Positions 51,336 to 62,423 of a stretch of DNA of 64,000 nt are shown in pieces. The translations under genes were made by a program, and so were the position numbers. How positions within the stretch are numbered: position 1 is the first letter of the stretch; the number at the start of each line of letters is the position of its first letter. Origin of the DNA: Bradyrhizobium sp. WSM1417 (lineage in GTDB: Bacteria > Pseudomonadota > Alphaproteobacteria > Rhizobiales > Xanthobacteraceae); contig NZ_KI911783.1 in assembly GCF_000515415.1 (NCBI RefSeq), positions 3,214,392 to 3,278,391 of the forward strand, in the 5' to 3' direction. The notes below the pieces were generated by a model. The model saw nothing but the letters and a program-made list of their open reading frames with translations, made no database searches and had not been told where the DNA came from.

Positions 51336-53114
51336 TCACCCCAACAGCACCGCATCCGCCGCCGCCACCGACTCCGCGCTCTCCGTCACGGTGCGCTCGA
51401 GCGCGCCGGCCTGCACGGCGATGTTCTCGGCGAAGAAACGCGCCAGCGAGACGTAGCGCGCGGCGTCCGTGATGCCGTCGGATTTCGCGGCGAGCGCTTC
51501 GGATGCCAGCATGCAGCCGCCGAGCGTGGCGCCGAACTGCTGCAGATACGGCGTCGCGCCGGCCAGCGCCTCGTTCGGCGCGGACGCAACCCGCTCCAGC
51601 AGCCATTTGCTGGTGCGCGTCAGCGCCTCCAGTGCCTCGCGCAATTTCACGCCGGTGGTGCCGAACGCGGGATCGTTGGAGGCCTCGACCTGCTTCACAA
51701 TGGCCGAGAGCTCGTCGAGCAGCGCCCACACCGATGCGCCGCCGTTGGCCGCGAGCTTTCGCGTGACGAGGTCGATGGCCTGGATGCCGTTGGTGCCCTC
51801 GTAGATCGCGGTGATGCGGGCATCGCGATAGTGCTGCGCCGCGCCGGTTTCCTCGATGAAGCCCATGCCGCCATGCACCTGCACGCCGAGATAGGCGACC
51901 TCGTTGCCGATATCGGTGGAATAGCCCTTGGCCATCGGCGTCAGCAGCGCCGCGCGCGCGGCAGCGTCGGCGCGGACCTTCGGATCACTGGCGCGCGTCG
52001 AGACGTCGATCGCCACCGCGGTCGCATAGCAGATGGTGCGCGCCGCCGCGGTCTGCGCGCGCATCCGCATCAGCATGCGCTTGACGTCGGGATGCACGAA
52101 GATCGCATCGGATCCGTCACCCTTGTTGCCGAGGGCGCGGCCCTGCTTGCGCTCTTGTGCGTACGACAATGCCTGCTGATAGGCGCGGTCGGCGACACCG
52201 ACGCCTTCGAGGCCGACGCCGAGGCGGGCCTGGTTCATCATCGTGAACATGCAGCGCATGCCCTGGTTCTCTTCGCCGACCAGGAAGCCGATCGCGCCGC
52301 CATGATCGCCCATGGTCATGGTGCAGGTGGGGGAGGCATGCATGCCGAGCTTGTGCTCGACGCCAGAGGCAAAAATGTCGTTGCGCGCACCGAGCGAGCC
52401 GTCTTCGTTCACCATGAATTTCGGCACCAGGAACAGCGATATCCCCTTGGTCCCGGCCGGCGCGTCGGGCAGGCGCGCCAGCACGAAATGCACGATGTTG
52501 TCGGTCATGTCGTGCTCGCCATAGGTGATGAAGATCTTCGTCCCCTTGATGCGATAGGTGCCGTCGGCCTGCTTCTCGGCGCGGGTGCGCAGCGCGCCGA
52601 CATCGGAGCCGGCCTGCGGCTCGGTCAGCTGCATCGTGCCGGTCCATTCGCCGGAGACGAGCTTCTCGAGATAGATCTTCTTCAACTCGTCGCTGCCATG
52701 CGCGTCCAGCGCCTCCATCGCCGACGCCGTCAGCAGGGGGCAGAGACCGAAGGCGACGTTGGCGGCGCTCCAGATCTCGGTGCAGGCCGCGTTGATCGCG
52801 AGCGGCAGGCCCTGACCGCCAAAGTCCTCGGGGCCGGAGACCGCGTTCCAGCCGCCCTCGGTCCAGCGTTTGTAGGCATCCGGCCAGCCCGGCGCGGTCG
52901 TGACCTTGCCGTCGCTGAGCTTGATGCCGTGCTCGTCGCCGACCTTGTTCAGCGGCGCCAGCACGTCGGTTGCGAACTTGCCGGCTTCCTCCAGCACGGC
53001 GCTCACGATATCGCCGTCGAAATCGCCGTAATGGCCGGCCTCCATGGCAGCCTTCAGGCCGGCGCCGTGGTTGAGCGACAGCAGCATGTCAGAGATCGGC
53101 GCGCGGTAGGTCAT
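51336..53114 (-). CDS. Acyl-CoA dehydrogenase, DmdC/AcdB-like
   Basis: 592 residues, longer than classical acyl-CoA dehydrogenases because of a C-terminal extension (about 470-592). Core motifs: GTMQLTEPQAGSDVGALRT, KIFITYGEHDM, MFTMMNQARLGVGLEG and the catalytic Glu of ARITAIYEGTNGIQAIDL. These enzymes include DmdC (3-methylmercaptopropionyl-CoA dehydrogenase), but most are named only generally. Monocistronic, starting before tRNA-Gln. Confidence 0.9.
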   Translation of the reverse strand: MTYRAPISDMLLSLNHGAGLKAAMEAGHYGDFDGDIVSAVLEEAGKFATDVLAPLNKVGDEHGIKLSDGKVTTAPGWPDAYKRWTEGGWNAVSGPEDFGGQGLPLAINAACTEIWSAANVAFGLCPLLTASAMEALDAHGSDELKKIYLEKLVSGEWTGTMQLTEPQAGSDVGALRTRAEKQADGTYRIKGTKIFITYGEHDMTDNIVHFVLARLPDAPAGTKGISLFLVPKFMVNEDGSLGARNDIFASGVEHKLGMHASPTCTMTMGDHGGAIGFLVGEENQGMRCMFTMMNQARLGVGLEGVGVADRAYQQALSYAQERKQGRALGNKGDGSDAIFVHPDVKRMLMRMRAQTAAARTICYATAVAIDVSTRASDPKVRADAAARAALLTPMAKGYSTDIGNEVAYLGVQVHGGMGFIEETGAAQHYRDARITAIYEGTNGIQAIDLVTRKLAANGGASVWALLDELSAIVKQVEASNDPAFGTTGVKLREALEALTRTSKWLLERVASAPNEALAGATPYLQQFGATLGGCMLASEALAAKSDGITDAARYVSLARFFAENIAVQAGALERTVTESAESVAAADAVLLG

Positions 53115-53368
53115 GGCTCACTCCCGGAGAGACAGGTCTTGGCGTCGTATTCCCATGAAACGGCGGAGGTCTCAACTGTCGGGAGGGGTGACGGAGCTGC
53201 CGTCGGGAGCGGGGGGCGTAGCGCCCATATCAGGCATGGCGCGGTGCCACCGGCGCCCGTGGTATTTTGCCCCTCCGGGCGGTTGAAATGCCGCGTCTCT
53301 CCCTATAGACCGGCACCACTCGAGGGAATCCGCGGACGCTCCTGTCGCCGCCGTTCCCGAGGGCCTGA
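53115..53368. other. Spacer before tRNA-Gln
   Basis: 254 nt without a supported gene; it carries the promoters for the acyl-CoA dehydrogenase gene on one strand and the tRNA on the other. No repeats noted. Confidence 0.4.
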
Positions 53369-53443
53369 TGGGGCGTAGCCAAGCGGTAAGGCAGCGGATT
53401 TTGATTCCGCCATTCGGAGGTTCGATCCCTCCCGCCCCAGCCA
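53369..53443 (+). tRNA. tRNA-Gln (anticodon TTG)
   Basis: 75 nt, complete cloverleaf. Acceptor TGGGGCG with CGCCCCA, then discriminator G and encoded CCA. Anticodon stem GCGGA/TCCGC around the loop TTTTGAT, anticodon TTG at 53401-53403. T arm GGAGG-TTCGATC-CCTCC. Reads CAA and, by wobble, CAG codons for glutamine. Confidence 0.97.
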
Positions 53444-53465
53444 GCGCGCAAGCTGCTCGCGGCGC

Positions 53466-54728
53466 TTACTCGGTCGCTTCCATGTGGTTTTGGTCCACGA
53501 CCCGCAGCGTCCGTCGCACCATGCCCTCGACAATGACCGCCGACTCGCTTGGACGCAGATGGATCGCCGTGGACCTGAGCAGCCATGGCAACACCGCCTG
53601 CTCGAGCCGCTCCTCATAGGCGTGGCGCATCATGTCGAAGGCCATCAAGCCTGGACCCGCCAGGATGACATGATGTGGGCGCAGCACCGATATCGTTGCG
53701 GCGACCGCTTCCGCAAGCGCGCGACCTGCCTGCAGGAATAGGTGCTCGAGACGTGGATCGCCGCCCAGTGCGCGCTCGCGCAGCAGGGCCATCTGTCCCT
53801 CGGACGGTTGCTGCGAGTCGGCCGGCGGCAGATCGAGAAAGGTGCGGGCGTCGCGGTAGAGCGCATAATCGGCAAGGTAAGCCTCGATACAGCCGCGCTG
53901 GCCGCAGCGGCATTGTGGGCCGTCCGGCGCGAGCTTGACGTGGCCGATCTCGCTGCCAGCGCCCCAGCGTGCTTCACCATCGGCAACGACGCCCATCCCG
54001 ATGCCGTGACCGACCATGATCGTGGCCGAGAGGCCTTGCGCCAATGCCGGTTCGGCGGCCGTGAGGGCGAGCGCGACCGCGACAGCGTCGTTCGCCATCA
54101 CGACATCGACCCCGAACGCCTGACGTATCGGCGTCGCCAGATCGACTTCGGTGATCGACAACGCGGGACTCCACAGCGTCGTGCCGGTGTCGACGTTCAC
54201 GATGCCTTGCAGCGCAATGCCGATTCCCAACAGCCGATGGCGCGGCGTCGCCGTCGCATCGAGCAGCGCATTGATTTGCGCGATCACGAGATCGCGCAGC
54301 GCGGCTGCATCGAGCGCGCGCGTCGACAGTGCAAGTCGCGACTGCGCCACGCCGGAGCCCCGGAAATCCGCGATCAGCGTCTCGATCAGGTTCATGCGGA
54401 CCGAGATCGCGACGATGCGCCCGAACTCCGGGTTCAGGGTCAGCAGCACGGCCGGCCGGCCACGGCGGCGGCCATTCAGCCCGTCCGCATCCTCTTCCTC
54501 GCCATCCTCGGACCAGGGGCTTGCCGCGGTCTCGGTCTCGCAGAGCAACTCTTCCGCGATCAATCTCGACGTCAGGCCTGAAACAGCGGGGAAGCTCAGT
54601 CCCGTGCTCCGGGCGAGCGCCACGCGTGGCAGCGGCCCCTGGCGTCGCAAGACGTCGACGAGACGGCCGCGGTTGGATTCGCGGGCCGTGTTCGACACGC
54701 GTCTGGACGGCTCAATTTGGTCAACCAT
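53466..54728 (-). CDS. ROK-family transcriptional regulator
   Basis: 420 residues. N-terminal winged HTH (about 20-75; VALARSTGLSFPAVSGLTSRL), an acidic and Arg-rich insert (about 78-100; EDGEEEDADGLNGRRRGR), and a ROK domain with MVGHGIGMGVV, GAGSEIGHVKLAP and the zinc motif CRCGQRGCIEAY. Divergent from the sugar ABC operon with 255 nt between. By analogy with NagC/Mlc/XylR it represses the operon until a sugar binds. No active-site check for kinase function was made. Confidence 0.9.
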   Translation of the reverse strand: MVDQIEPSRRVSNTARESNRGRLVDVLRRQGPLPRVALARSTGLSFPAVSGLTSRLIAEELLCETETAASPWSEDGEEEDADGLNGRRRGRPAVLLTLNPEFGRIVAISVRMNLIETLIADFRGSGVAQSRLALSTRALDAAALRDLVIAQINALLDATATPRHRLLGIGIALQGIVNVDTGTTLWSPALSITEVDLATPIRQAFGVDVVMANDAVAVALALTAAEPALAQGLSATIMVGHGIGMGVVADGEARWGAGSEIGHVKLAPDGPQCRCGQRGCIEAYLADYALYRDARTFLDLPPADSQQPSEGQMALLRERALGGDPRLEHLFLQAGRALAEAVAATISVLRPHHVILAGPGLMAFDMMRHAYEERLEQAVLPWLLRSTAIHLRPSESAVIVEGMVRRTLRVVDQNHMEATE

Positions 54729-54983
54729 GCTGCCTCTTTAATTCACCACGTAAATTTAATGGAGGGGGCGAGATGCGGGTGTAACCGGAAAAGCACAATC
54801 GGATTCGGTTTTCAGCAGCCATATTTACTATTATCGTACCATCTGTACTATTTAGACTTGAAGAAGGGGCAAGTACATCCTGATCCGGCTGGTTTGCCCT
54901 GCGGCATTTGTTCGCGACGTAAATAAAAGATGGCGCATAAGCGCTGTGAAACCCCCAAACGGGGGTGACCAAGGGAGGTGTAC
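54729..54983. promoter_or_regulatory. Divergent promoter/operator region of the sugar uptake locus
   Basis: 255 nt, AT-richer than its flanks. TTTAATTCACCACGTAAATT begins at 54737 and a related GACGTAAATAAA is at 54916-54927; both share ACGTAAAT and are candidate ROK sites. A small hairpin ACCCCC-AAAC-GGGGGT (54951-54966) precedes the ribosome site AAGGGAGGTG. Confidence 0.4.
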
Positions 54984-55949
54984 ATGAACGGATCGATGAA
55001 GAAACTCATGGTGTCGCTGTTTGCGACCGCAGCTGCGCTCGCCGTCGCTACGGGGGCGGCGCAGGCCCAGCAGAAAAAAACCATCGCGCTGGTGACCAAT
55101 GCCGCGGCCGATTTCTGGACGATCGCCGGCCGTGGGCTCGAAAAGGCTCAGAAGGAGCACCCGGAATACGACATCCAGTTGATCGTCACGAACGAAGCGA
55201 CCGCGGCGGGCCAGCGGCGCGAGCTGGACGACCTGCTGGTGCGCGGCGTCGCCGGCATCTCCATCTCGGTCGACGATGCGCCGCATGCAACCGAGGAGCT
55301 CAACAAGGTTGCGGCCAAGACCGTGCTGATCACGACGGACAGCGACGCGCCGCAGAGCAATCGTCTCGCTTATATCGGCACCGACAACGTCGCGGCCGGG
55401 CGGCAGGCCGGCGAAGAGATCAAGAAAGCGCTGCCGAACGGCGGCAAGATCGCGCTGTTCGTCGGCACGATGGACGCGGACAATGCCCGCGAGCGGGTGC
55501 AGGGCATCAAGGACGCGATCGCCGGCACCAAGGTCGAGCTGGTCGACGTGTTCACCGACCAGGTGGACTTCGCCAAGGCCAAGGCGAACATGGAGAACGT
55601 GCTGGTCAAATATCCCGACATCGCACTGTTGTCCGGGCTTTGGAGCTACGAGACACCGCTGATCTATGACGCGGTCAAGGCGGCGGGCAAGGCCGGCAAG
55701 GTGAAGATCGTCGGCTTCGACGAAGACCAGCGCACGCTGCGGGGCGTTTCCGACGGCACGATCGAATCGACCGTGGTGCAGCAGCCCTACGAGTTCGGCT
55801 ATCTCTCCGCCACCAACATCATCAAGACGCTGAACGGCGACAAGTCCTGGATCCCGGCGGGCGGCAAGCTGATCGTGCCGACCAAGGTGATCAGCAAGTC
55901 CAACGTCGCGGCGTTCACCGCAGACATGAAGAACCTCCTCAAGAAGTGA
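54984..55949 (+). CDS. Sugar ABC transporter, periplasmic binding protein
   Basis: 321 residues from ATG 54984 with AAGGGAGGTG upstream. Signal peptide ends near AQAQ. Type I periplasmic binding protein of the ribose/galactose family (Peripla_BP_4): VTNAAADFWTIAGRGLEKA, VRGVAGISISVDDA, YIGTDNVAAGRQAGEEI and GFDEDQRTLRGV. It binds the sugar and delivers it to the membrane complex. It is the first gene of the operon, followed by ATPase and permease. Confidence 0.92.
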   Translation: MNGSMKKLMVSLFATAAALAVATGAAQAQQKKTIALVTNAAADFWTIAGRGLEKAQKEHPEYDIQLIVTNEATAAGQRRELDDLLVRGVAGISISVDDAPHATEELNKVAAKTVLITTDSDAPQSNRLAYIGTDNVAAGRQAGEEIKKALPNGGKIALFVGTMDADNARERVQGIKDAIAGTKVELVDVFTDQVDFAKAKANMENVLVKYPDIALLSGLWSYETPLIYDAVKAAGKAGKVKIVGFDEDQRTLRGVSDGTIESTVVQQPYEFGYLSATNIIKTLNGDKSWIPAGGKLIVPTKVISKSNVAAFTADMKNLLKK

Positions 55950-56000
55950 GCTTCAGGCGCCCGGCGGCACGTCCGCCGGGCGTCGTGCGGGAGGAAATGA

Positions 56001-57523
<1,523 letters not shown>

Positions 57524-57527
<4 letters not shown>

Positions 57528-58585
57528 TCAGGAAAGAGCTCGGTCTGGGATTGCTGCTGGTGGTGATCGCCGCCATCACGGGCGCGATCAATCCCGCCTT
57601 CCTGTCGCTGGTGAACCTCTTGAACATGGCCAATCTGATCGGCCTGTTCGGCGTGTTCGCGCTCGGCGAGGGGCTCGTGATCATCACCGGCGGCATCGAC
57701 CTGTCGCTCGGCTCGATGTTTGCGCTGCTCGGCGTCGTGTTCGTGGATCTTCTGACGACCTACGAGGTGCCGTGGCCCCTGGCGCTCGTGGCCGTGCTGC
57801 TGGGCGGGCTGGTGCTCGGGGGCATTCAGGGGTTCCTGATCACCCGGCTGAAAATGCAGCCCTTCATCGTGACGCTGTGTGGGTTGCTGATCTATCGCGG
57901 CGCCGCCCGCTACTACACGAGCGATTCGACCCGCGGCTTCGGTTACGGCGACGAGGCGGCGACACTGAGCAGCATCGCGTCGGGCAATGTAGCGGGAATC
58001 CCGAACACCTTCATCCTCCTGATCATCCTTGCGCTGATCCTCAGCGTGCTGCTGCACCGCTCGGTCTACGGGCGCTGGCTTTATGCCGTCGGCAAGAACG
58101 AGGAAGCCGCGCGCTTCTCGGGCATCAGCACGAACTTCGTGATCGCAACCGCCTATATCATCAGCGGCGGGCTCGCCGGAGTTTCGACGGTCTTGTTCGT
58201 GTTCTACACGAATTCGGTCTCGCCGAGCTCCTTTGGCAATTTCTACGAGCTCTACGCGATCGCGGCCGCCGTCCTGGGCGGGTGCAGCTTGCGCGGCGGC
58301 GAGGGATCTATTCTCGGCATCGTGCTGGGCACGGCGCTGCTGCAGGTGTTGCAGAACCTCGTGAACATCCTGGGCATTCCCAACTCGCTGAACTTCGCGG
58401 TGATGGGCACGGTGATTCTCATCGGCGTATTGGCCGATCAGCAGTTGCAGGCGCGACGGCGGCGCAAGCTGGCACTGGCCGGCGTCGCCCGCACCGCGCC
58501 GAAATCGACATTGGCGGAGCAAGTCCAGAGCGCGTCACCGCGCGCTGCGGATGCATTGCCGGCGAGAACGGGTGATCGGGCATGA
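57524..58585 (+). CDS. Sugar ABC transporter permease (RbsC-like)
   Basis: 353 residues, about ten membrane helices (first at 8-28), BPD_transp_2 domain. GGIDLSLGSMFAL and GGCSLRGGEGSI are family signatures. The C-terminal tail (about 310-353) is cytosolic and low-complexity. It overlaps the ATPase gene by four bases. The substrate, probably a pentose or similar monosaccharide, is not determined. Confidence 0.94.
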
Positions 58586-58721
58586 CGGATCCAGGCTCCA
58601 GTTGACACAAGGCTGCCTGGGCGGCGGCCGCTGGGGAGGGAGCGCGTTCCAGGCTCAAGGGCTTTGGGCAGGGACGTGAGGCAAAGCAAGCAAAGCCTGA
58701 GACGGCGGGAGGACGAGTAAA

Positions 58722-60071
58722 ATGTTGCGCAGGTTTATAAACACCGCAGGGGTGTGCGGTGTGGGGATTGCTGTCTCATCGCTGTTTTGCGGTGGAGTAT
58801 ATGCGGCCGATTTTTCGACGAAAGCTGCACCTGTTCCGTATGGTACGGCTGACGATTTCTGGACGCGGCCGTATCTGTTCGGCGATCTCGGCAGGACCAA
58901 GCTGAAGGAACAGGGCATCGAGCTGGGCCTGACGCTCGGCAACGAATCCGTCGGCAACCTCTCGGGTGGAAGCAGGAACACCGCAGCCAACGCCGGTCAG
59001 TTGTGGTTCGGCGCCAAGCTGGATATGGGAAAACTCGCCGGCATCCCCGGCGGCACCGTCGGTCTCACGCTGGTCGACCGCTTCGGCAAGAACCTGAATA
59101 CCGAAGCGGACATTCCCGCCCTGCAGCTGACCAACGAAGTGTTCGGCCGCGGCAATATTCTGCGCCTGACGCAGCTCTATTACTCGCAGAAGCTTTTCGA
59201 TGACCGCCTTGAACTCAAGGGCGGCCGTCTTCCGGTCGGGTCGGACTTCTTCTTCGGGCTGTGCGAGTTCATCAACCTGACCTTCTGCGGCGGTCAGCCC
59301 GGCAACATCCAGGGCGGCTACATTTACAACTGGCCGGTGAGCCAGTGGGCCGGTGTCGTGCATTACAAGATCGCGCCGGAATTCACGGTGTCGGTCGGTG
59401 TCTACGATGCCAATCCGGGTTACCTGACGACGTCAGACCCTGGCGTCTACTTCCTGCCCGGCATTCCCGCCTCGAATCGCGCCAGTGGCGTGATGGTGCC
59501 GGTGGAGTTGGTCTGGGCGCCGAAGGGCCCCTTGACCGGGACCTGGAGACTTGGCGGCTGGTACGACAGCGCCTCCTCCATTGATGGCGGTCTTCCGGGT
59601 GTCATCAGCACCATCCCGGGCGTCGGTGGCGTCCCGGATCAAAATATCAGTGATCAACGCGGCCGCTTCGGCGTTTACGAGTCGATCCTGCAGCGGTTGA
59701 CCGTCGAGGGTCCGGGCGCGCAGGGTTGGTATACCTTCCTCAATACCACCGTCGCCGATCACCGGACGTCGTACCAGGATTACCAGATCGCTCTGGGCTT
59801 CAGGCATACCGGAACGTTCTCCTGGCGTCCCCAGGACGAAGTCGGCTTCGCTGTGGGCACGACCCACGTGAACACGGCTGCCCTCAGTCCCAACGCCGGC
59901 GGCAACGAAGTGCCGCTCGAAGTCTGGTACGGATGGCAGGCGACCGGCTGGCTGAACCTCAAGTTCGAAGCCCAGTATGTCATCAATCCCGGTGGACGCG
60001 GCTATAACGCGGTCGGGGTGAAGACCGACAACGCCGTGGTTCTTGGCATGCGCACCGAGGTCCACTTCTGA
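58722..60071 (+). CDS. oprB: Carbohydrate-selective porin (OprB family)
   Basis: 449 residues; signal peptide ends at VYAAD (about 28). The OprB barrel has LKEQGIELGLTLGNESVGN (about 62-80), LQLTNEVFGRGN, YYSQKLFDDRLELKGGRLP (shortened) and the terminal strand ends in Phe (RTEVHF), as needed for outer-membrane insertion. It would bring the ABC operon's sugar across the outer membrane. It follows the permease after 136 nt and is followed by a strong hairpin. Confidence 0.9.
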   Translation: MLRRFINTAGVCGVGIAVSSLFCGGVYAADFSTKAAPVPYGTADDFWTRPYLFGDLGRTKLKEQGIELGLTLGNESVGNLSGGSRNTAANAGQLWFGAKLDMGKLAGIPGGTVGLTLVDRFGKNLNTEADIPALQLTNEVFGRGNILRLTQLYYSQKLFDDRLELKGGRLPVGSDFFFGLCEFINLTFCGGQPGNIQGGYIYNWPVSQWAGVVHYKIAPEFTVSVGVYDANPGYLTTSDPGVYFLPGIPASNRASGVMVPVELVWAPKGPLTGTWRLGGWYDSASSIDGGLPGVISTIPGVGGVPDQNISDQRGRFGVYESILQRLTVEGPGAQGWYTFLNTTVADHRTSYQDYQIALGFRHTGTFSWRPQDEVGFAVGTTHVNTAALSPNAGGNEVPLEVWYGWQATGWLNLKFEAQYVINPGGRGYNAVGVKTDNAVVLGMRTEVHF

Positions 60072-60139
60072 CGGGACGCTCACCCGTCTGATGCGAAAGG
60101 TGGGGCATGCCCGTCCCACCGGAGCGCACGCAACATGTG

Positions 60140-60162
60140 GCGGCTCCGCTCAGCGGAGCCGC
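60140..60162. terminator. Strong hairpin after the porin gene
   Basis: GCGGCTCCGCT (60140-60150) and AGCGGAGCCGC (60152-60162) are perfect arms. It lies between the porin stop and the convergent VOC gene stop, where a terminator is expected. There is no T tract, so it may need Rho. Confidence 0.6.
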
Positions 60163-60180
60163 CCGGGACTTGGTTATCAC

Positions 60181-61068
60181 CTATCCCTCATACTGGTCCG
60201 GCCCCATCGCCCAAAGCGATTGATCGTGGCCGGATGCGTAATTGCGATTGTTCAGCGCCGGATTGCGATTGACCATCGGCCGCATGAACATCGGATGGGT
60301 GGCGCTGCGCACCTCGTGCTCGACCGTGAACAGCGGCTTTCCGCTGTCGAGATCGACGATATCGCAGAAGCGGTACTGGTACTGATTGTCCTCGCGCGAG
60401 ATCAGATCGCGCGCCAGCAGCTTGCGATACGGGCCGGAAAAGTCGGTGATGTACATCTGCACGTGGTGGCCGTCATAGTCGCCTTGCGGCCGATCGGTCT
60501 CGCGGAACAACAAATGCTGGTCGCGGCCCGTCTTCACGGCGGCAACCGTGCCGTCGCCGTTCCGCAACTCGGATGGCATGCCCATGATCTCGGGGTAGAA
60601 GGCACAGATGCCGCGTGCCGATCCCACCGGTACGTCGAGCTCGACATAGGGGATGCCGAGCGCGACGCGGCCGAAGCGCGCGGCGTCGGGCTCGTAGCAG
60701 CGCAAGCGGTTGCCCCACGGACAAATCGCCTCGACATGGTCGTTGTGCTCGGTGAAGGCGAACGCGGTGCCCTCGAGCTTTTTGGCGACCGACGCCAATC
60801 GCGCCAGCAACGCCTCGCGGCCCGCGATCACCAGCCCGACATGACCGCGCAGCACCTGCGGCCTGCCGCTCGGCAAGTGAAACTGGCTCCGTCCGGCGTT
60901 GATCCACATGTTGGTGTCGGACACCATCAGAAAGGGATCGCGGGTGAGCCCAAGGCCTGCGACATAGAACAGCGTGGCGAGCCGCTGGTCCGGGACCTGG
61001 ATGTTGACGTGCTCGAAATGGATCGCGTTGCCGAGATCTTCTTTGGATCGATCGAATTGTTGCGGCAT
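60181..61068 (-). CDS. VOC-family protein
   Basis: 295 residues from ATG 61068 (MPQQFDRSKEDLG). Two glyoxalase/bleomycin-resistance-like modules: HFEHVNIQVPDQRLATLFYV (about 17-140) and LGIPYVELDVP onward (about 145-260). Candidate metal ligands are H19, the His of GHVGLVI and the Glu near EVRSATH. The function is unknown; many VOC proteins are dioxygenases, lyases or isomerases. Convergent with the porin, divergent from the CoA transferase. Confidence 0.75.
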   Translation of the reverse strand: MPQQFDRSKEDLGNAIHFEHVNIQVPDQRLATLFYVAGLGLTRDPFLMVSDTNMWINAGRSQFHLPSGRPQVLRGHVGLVIAGREALLARLASVAKKLEGTAFAFTEHNDHVEAICPWGNRLRCYEPDAARFGRVALGIPYVELDVPVGSARGICAFYPEIMGMPSELRNGDGTVAAVKTGRDQHLLFRETDRPQGDYDGHHVQMYITDFSGPYRKLLARDLISREDNQYQYRFCDIVDLDSGKPLFTVEHEVRSATHPMFMRPMVNRNPALNNRNYASGHDQSLWAMGPDQYEG

Positions 61069-61235
61069 GGACGGGGCTCTGATGGGGGAGGGACAGGTCC
61101 ATCCTAGAGCACAATTTCCGCCAGTCGAAATGATTCGCGGATCACATCTCGAGGGTAGGGGCATGGCGTCCATTGTCACCTTGCCGCAAATGCCAATCCC
61201 TGTAAGCTGACAAAAAGCACAAAGGAAAGAGATCG

Positions 61236-62423
61236 ATGGGAGGGGTTCTGGACGGCGTCCGGGTTCTTGATTTCGGGCGCTATATCGCGGGGCCCTATTG
61301 CGCGACCTTGCTGGCCGAATTCGGCGCCGAGGTCATTCGCGTGGAGAAGCGCGATGGCAGCGAGGACCGCTTCGTGGCGCCGGTCGGCGAAACTGGCGAA
61401 GGTGCGCTGTTCCTTCAGGTCAACCGCAACAAGAAGTGCCTCACGCTCGATCCGATGAAGCCGGAAGGGCAGGAGGTGATGCGCCGGCTGATTGCGACCG
61501 CGGACGTGGTCGTCGCCAATCTGCCGCCGCAGACCTTGCGCGCGATGAAGCTCGACTACGATTCACTCAAGGCGATCAAGCCGGACATCATCCTGACGAC
61601 CGCCACCGCGTTCGGCGGGCCGGGACCGTGGTCCGACCGCGTCGGTTTCGACGGCGTAGGCCAGGTCATGTCGGGCTCGGTATACATGACCGGGGCCGGC
61701 GATCCGCCCTACCGGGCCGCGGTCAACTGGGTTGATTTCGGGACGGCGCTGCATTGCGCGTTCGGCACGCTCGCCGCGCTGATCGAGCGCGGCAAATCCG
61801 GGCGCGGGCAGATCGTCGAGGGTGCATTGCTCGCAACCGCCTTGTCCTTCACCAATGCCACGCTGATCGAGCAGGCCGTCATCAACGTCAATCGGGTGCC
61901 GACAGGCAATCTCGGCCAGACCGCGGCGCCCGCCGACATCTACCGCACCAGGGACGGCTGGGTGCTGTGCCAGGTCACGGGGCATCCGCTGTTCAAGCGC
62001 TGGGCCAGGCTGATGGGCGAAGAGGAGCAGTGGCTGAACGATCCGCGCTTTGCCGACGACATCAGCCGCGGCAACAACGGCGCCGTCATCAGTGAGCGGA
62101 TGGCACGCTGGTGCGCCGAGCGCACCACGCAGGAGGCCGTCGACACCCTGGGCAAGGCCATGATTCCGACCGGCCCCGTGCTGAGCCCGCAACAAGCGCT
62201 GGATCATCCGCACGTCCGCGCCGCCGGATTCATGCAGGACGTCGCCTATCCCGGCCTGCCGAAGCCCGCACCGGTGGCACGCGCCGCCGTCCGCCTCTCT
62301 GAAACGCCCGGCGAAATCGCGACGCGTCCGCCGACGCTCGGCGAGCATACCGATCTTATCCTGACCGAGCTCGGCTACGACAAGGCCGCGATCGCGGCGC
62401 TCCGGCAAGGCGGCATCGTCTAG
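61236..62423 (+). CDS. CaiB/BaiF CoA-transferase family protein
   Basis: 395 residues, class III CoA-transferase fold. RVLDFGRYIAGPYCATLLAEF (shortened) and RVEKRDGSEDR at the N terminus, and the conserved region with LTLDPMKPEGQEVM. The catalytic aspartate expected near residue 160-170 (WVDFGTALHCAFGTLAAL) reads as D. It moves CoA between carboxylic acids, e.g. formyl-CoA:oxalate or succinyl-CoA donors. Its stop codon shares CTAG with the convergent DUF72 gene. Confidence 0.9.
   Translation: MGGVLDGVRVLDFGRYIAGPYCATLLAEFGAEVIRVEKRDGSEDRFVAPVGETGEGALFLQVNRNKKCLTLDPMKPEGQEVMRRLIATADVVVANLPPQTLRAMKLDYDSLKAIKPDIILTTATAFGGPGPWSDRVGFDGVGQVMSGSVYMTGAGDPPYRAAVNWVDFGTALHCAFGTLAALIERGKSGRGQIVEGALLATALSFTNATLIEQAVINVNRVPTGNLGQTAAPADIYRTRDGWVLCQVTGHPLFKRWARLMGEEEQWLNDPRFADDISRGNNGAVISERMARWCAERTTQEAVDTLGKAMIPTGPVLSPQQALDHPHVRAAGFMQDVAYPGLPKPAPVARAAVRLSETPGEIATRPPTLGEHTDLILTELGYDKAAIAALRQGGIV

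Noticed and set aside
51831..53378. 515-codon plus-strand open frame
   Set aside because: Antisense to the DmdC-type acyl-CoA dehydrogenase, which is clearly the real gene.
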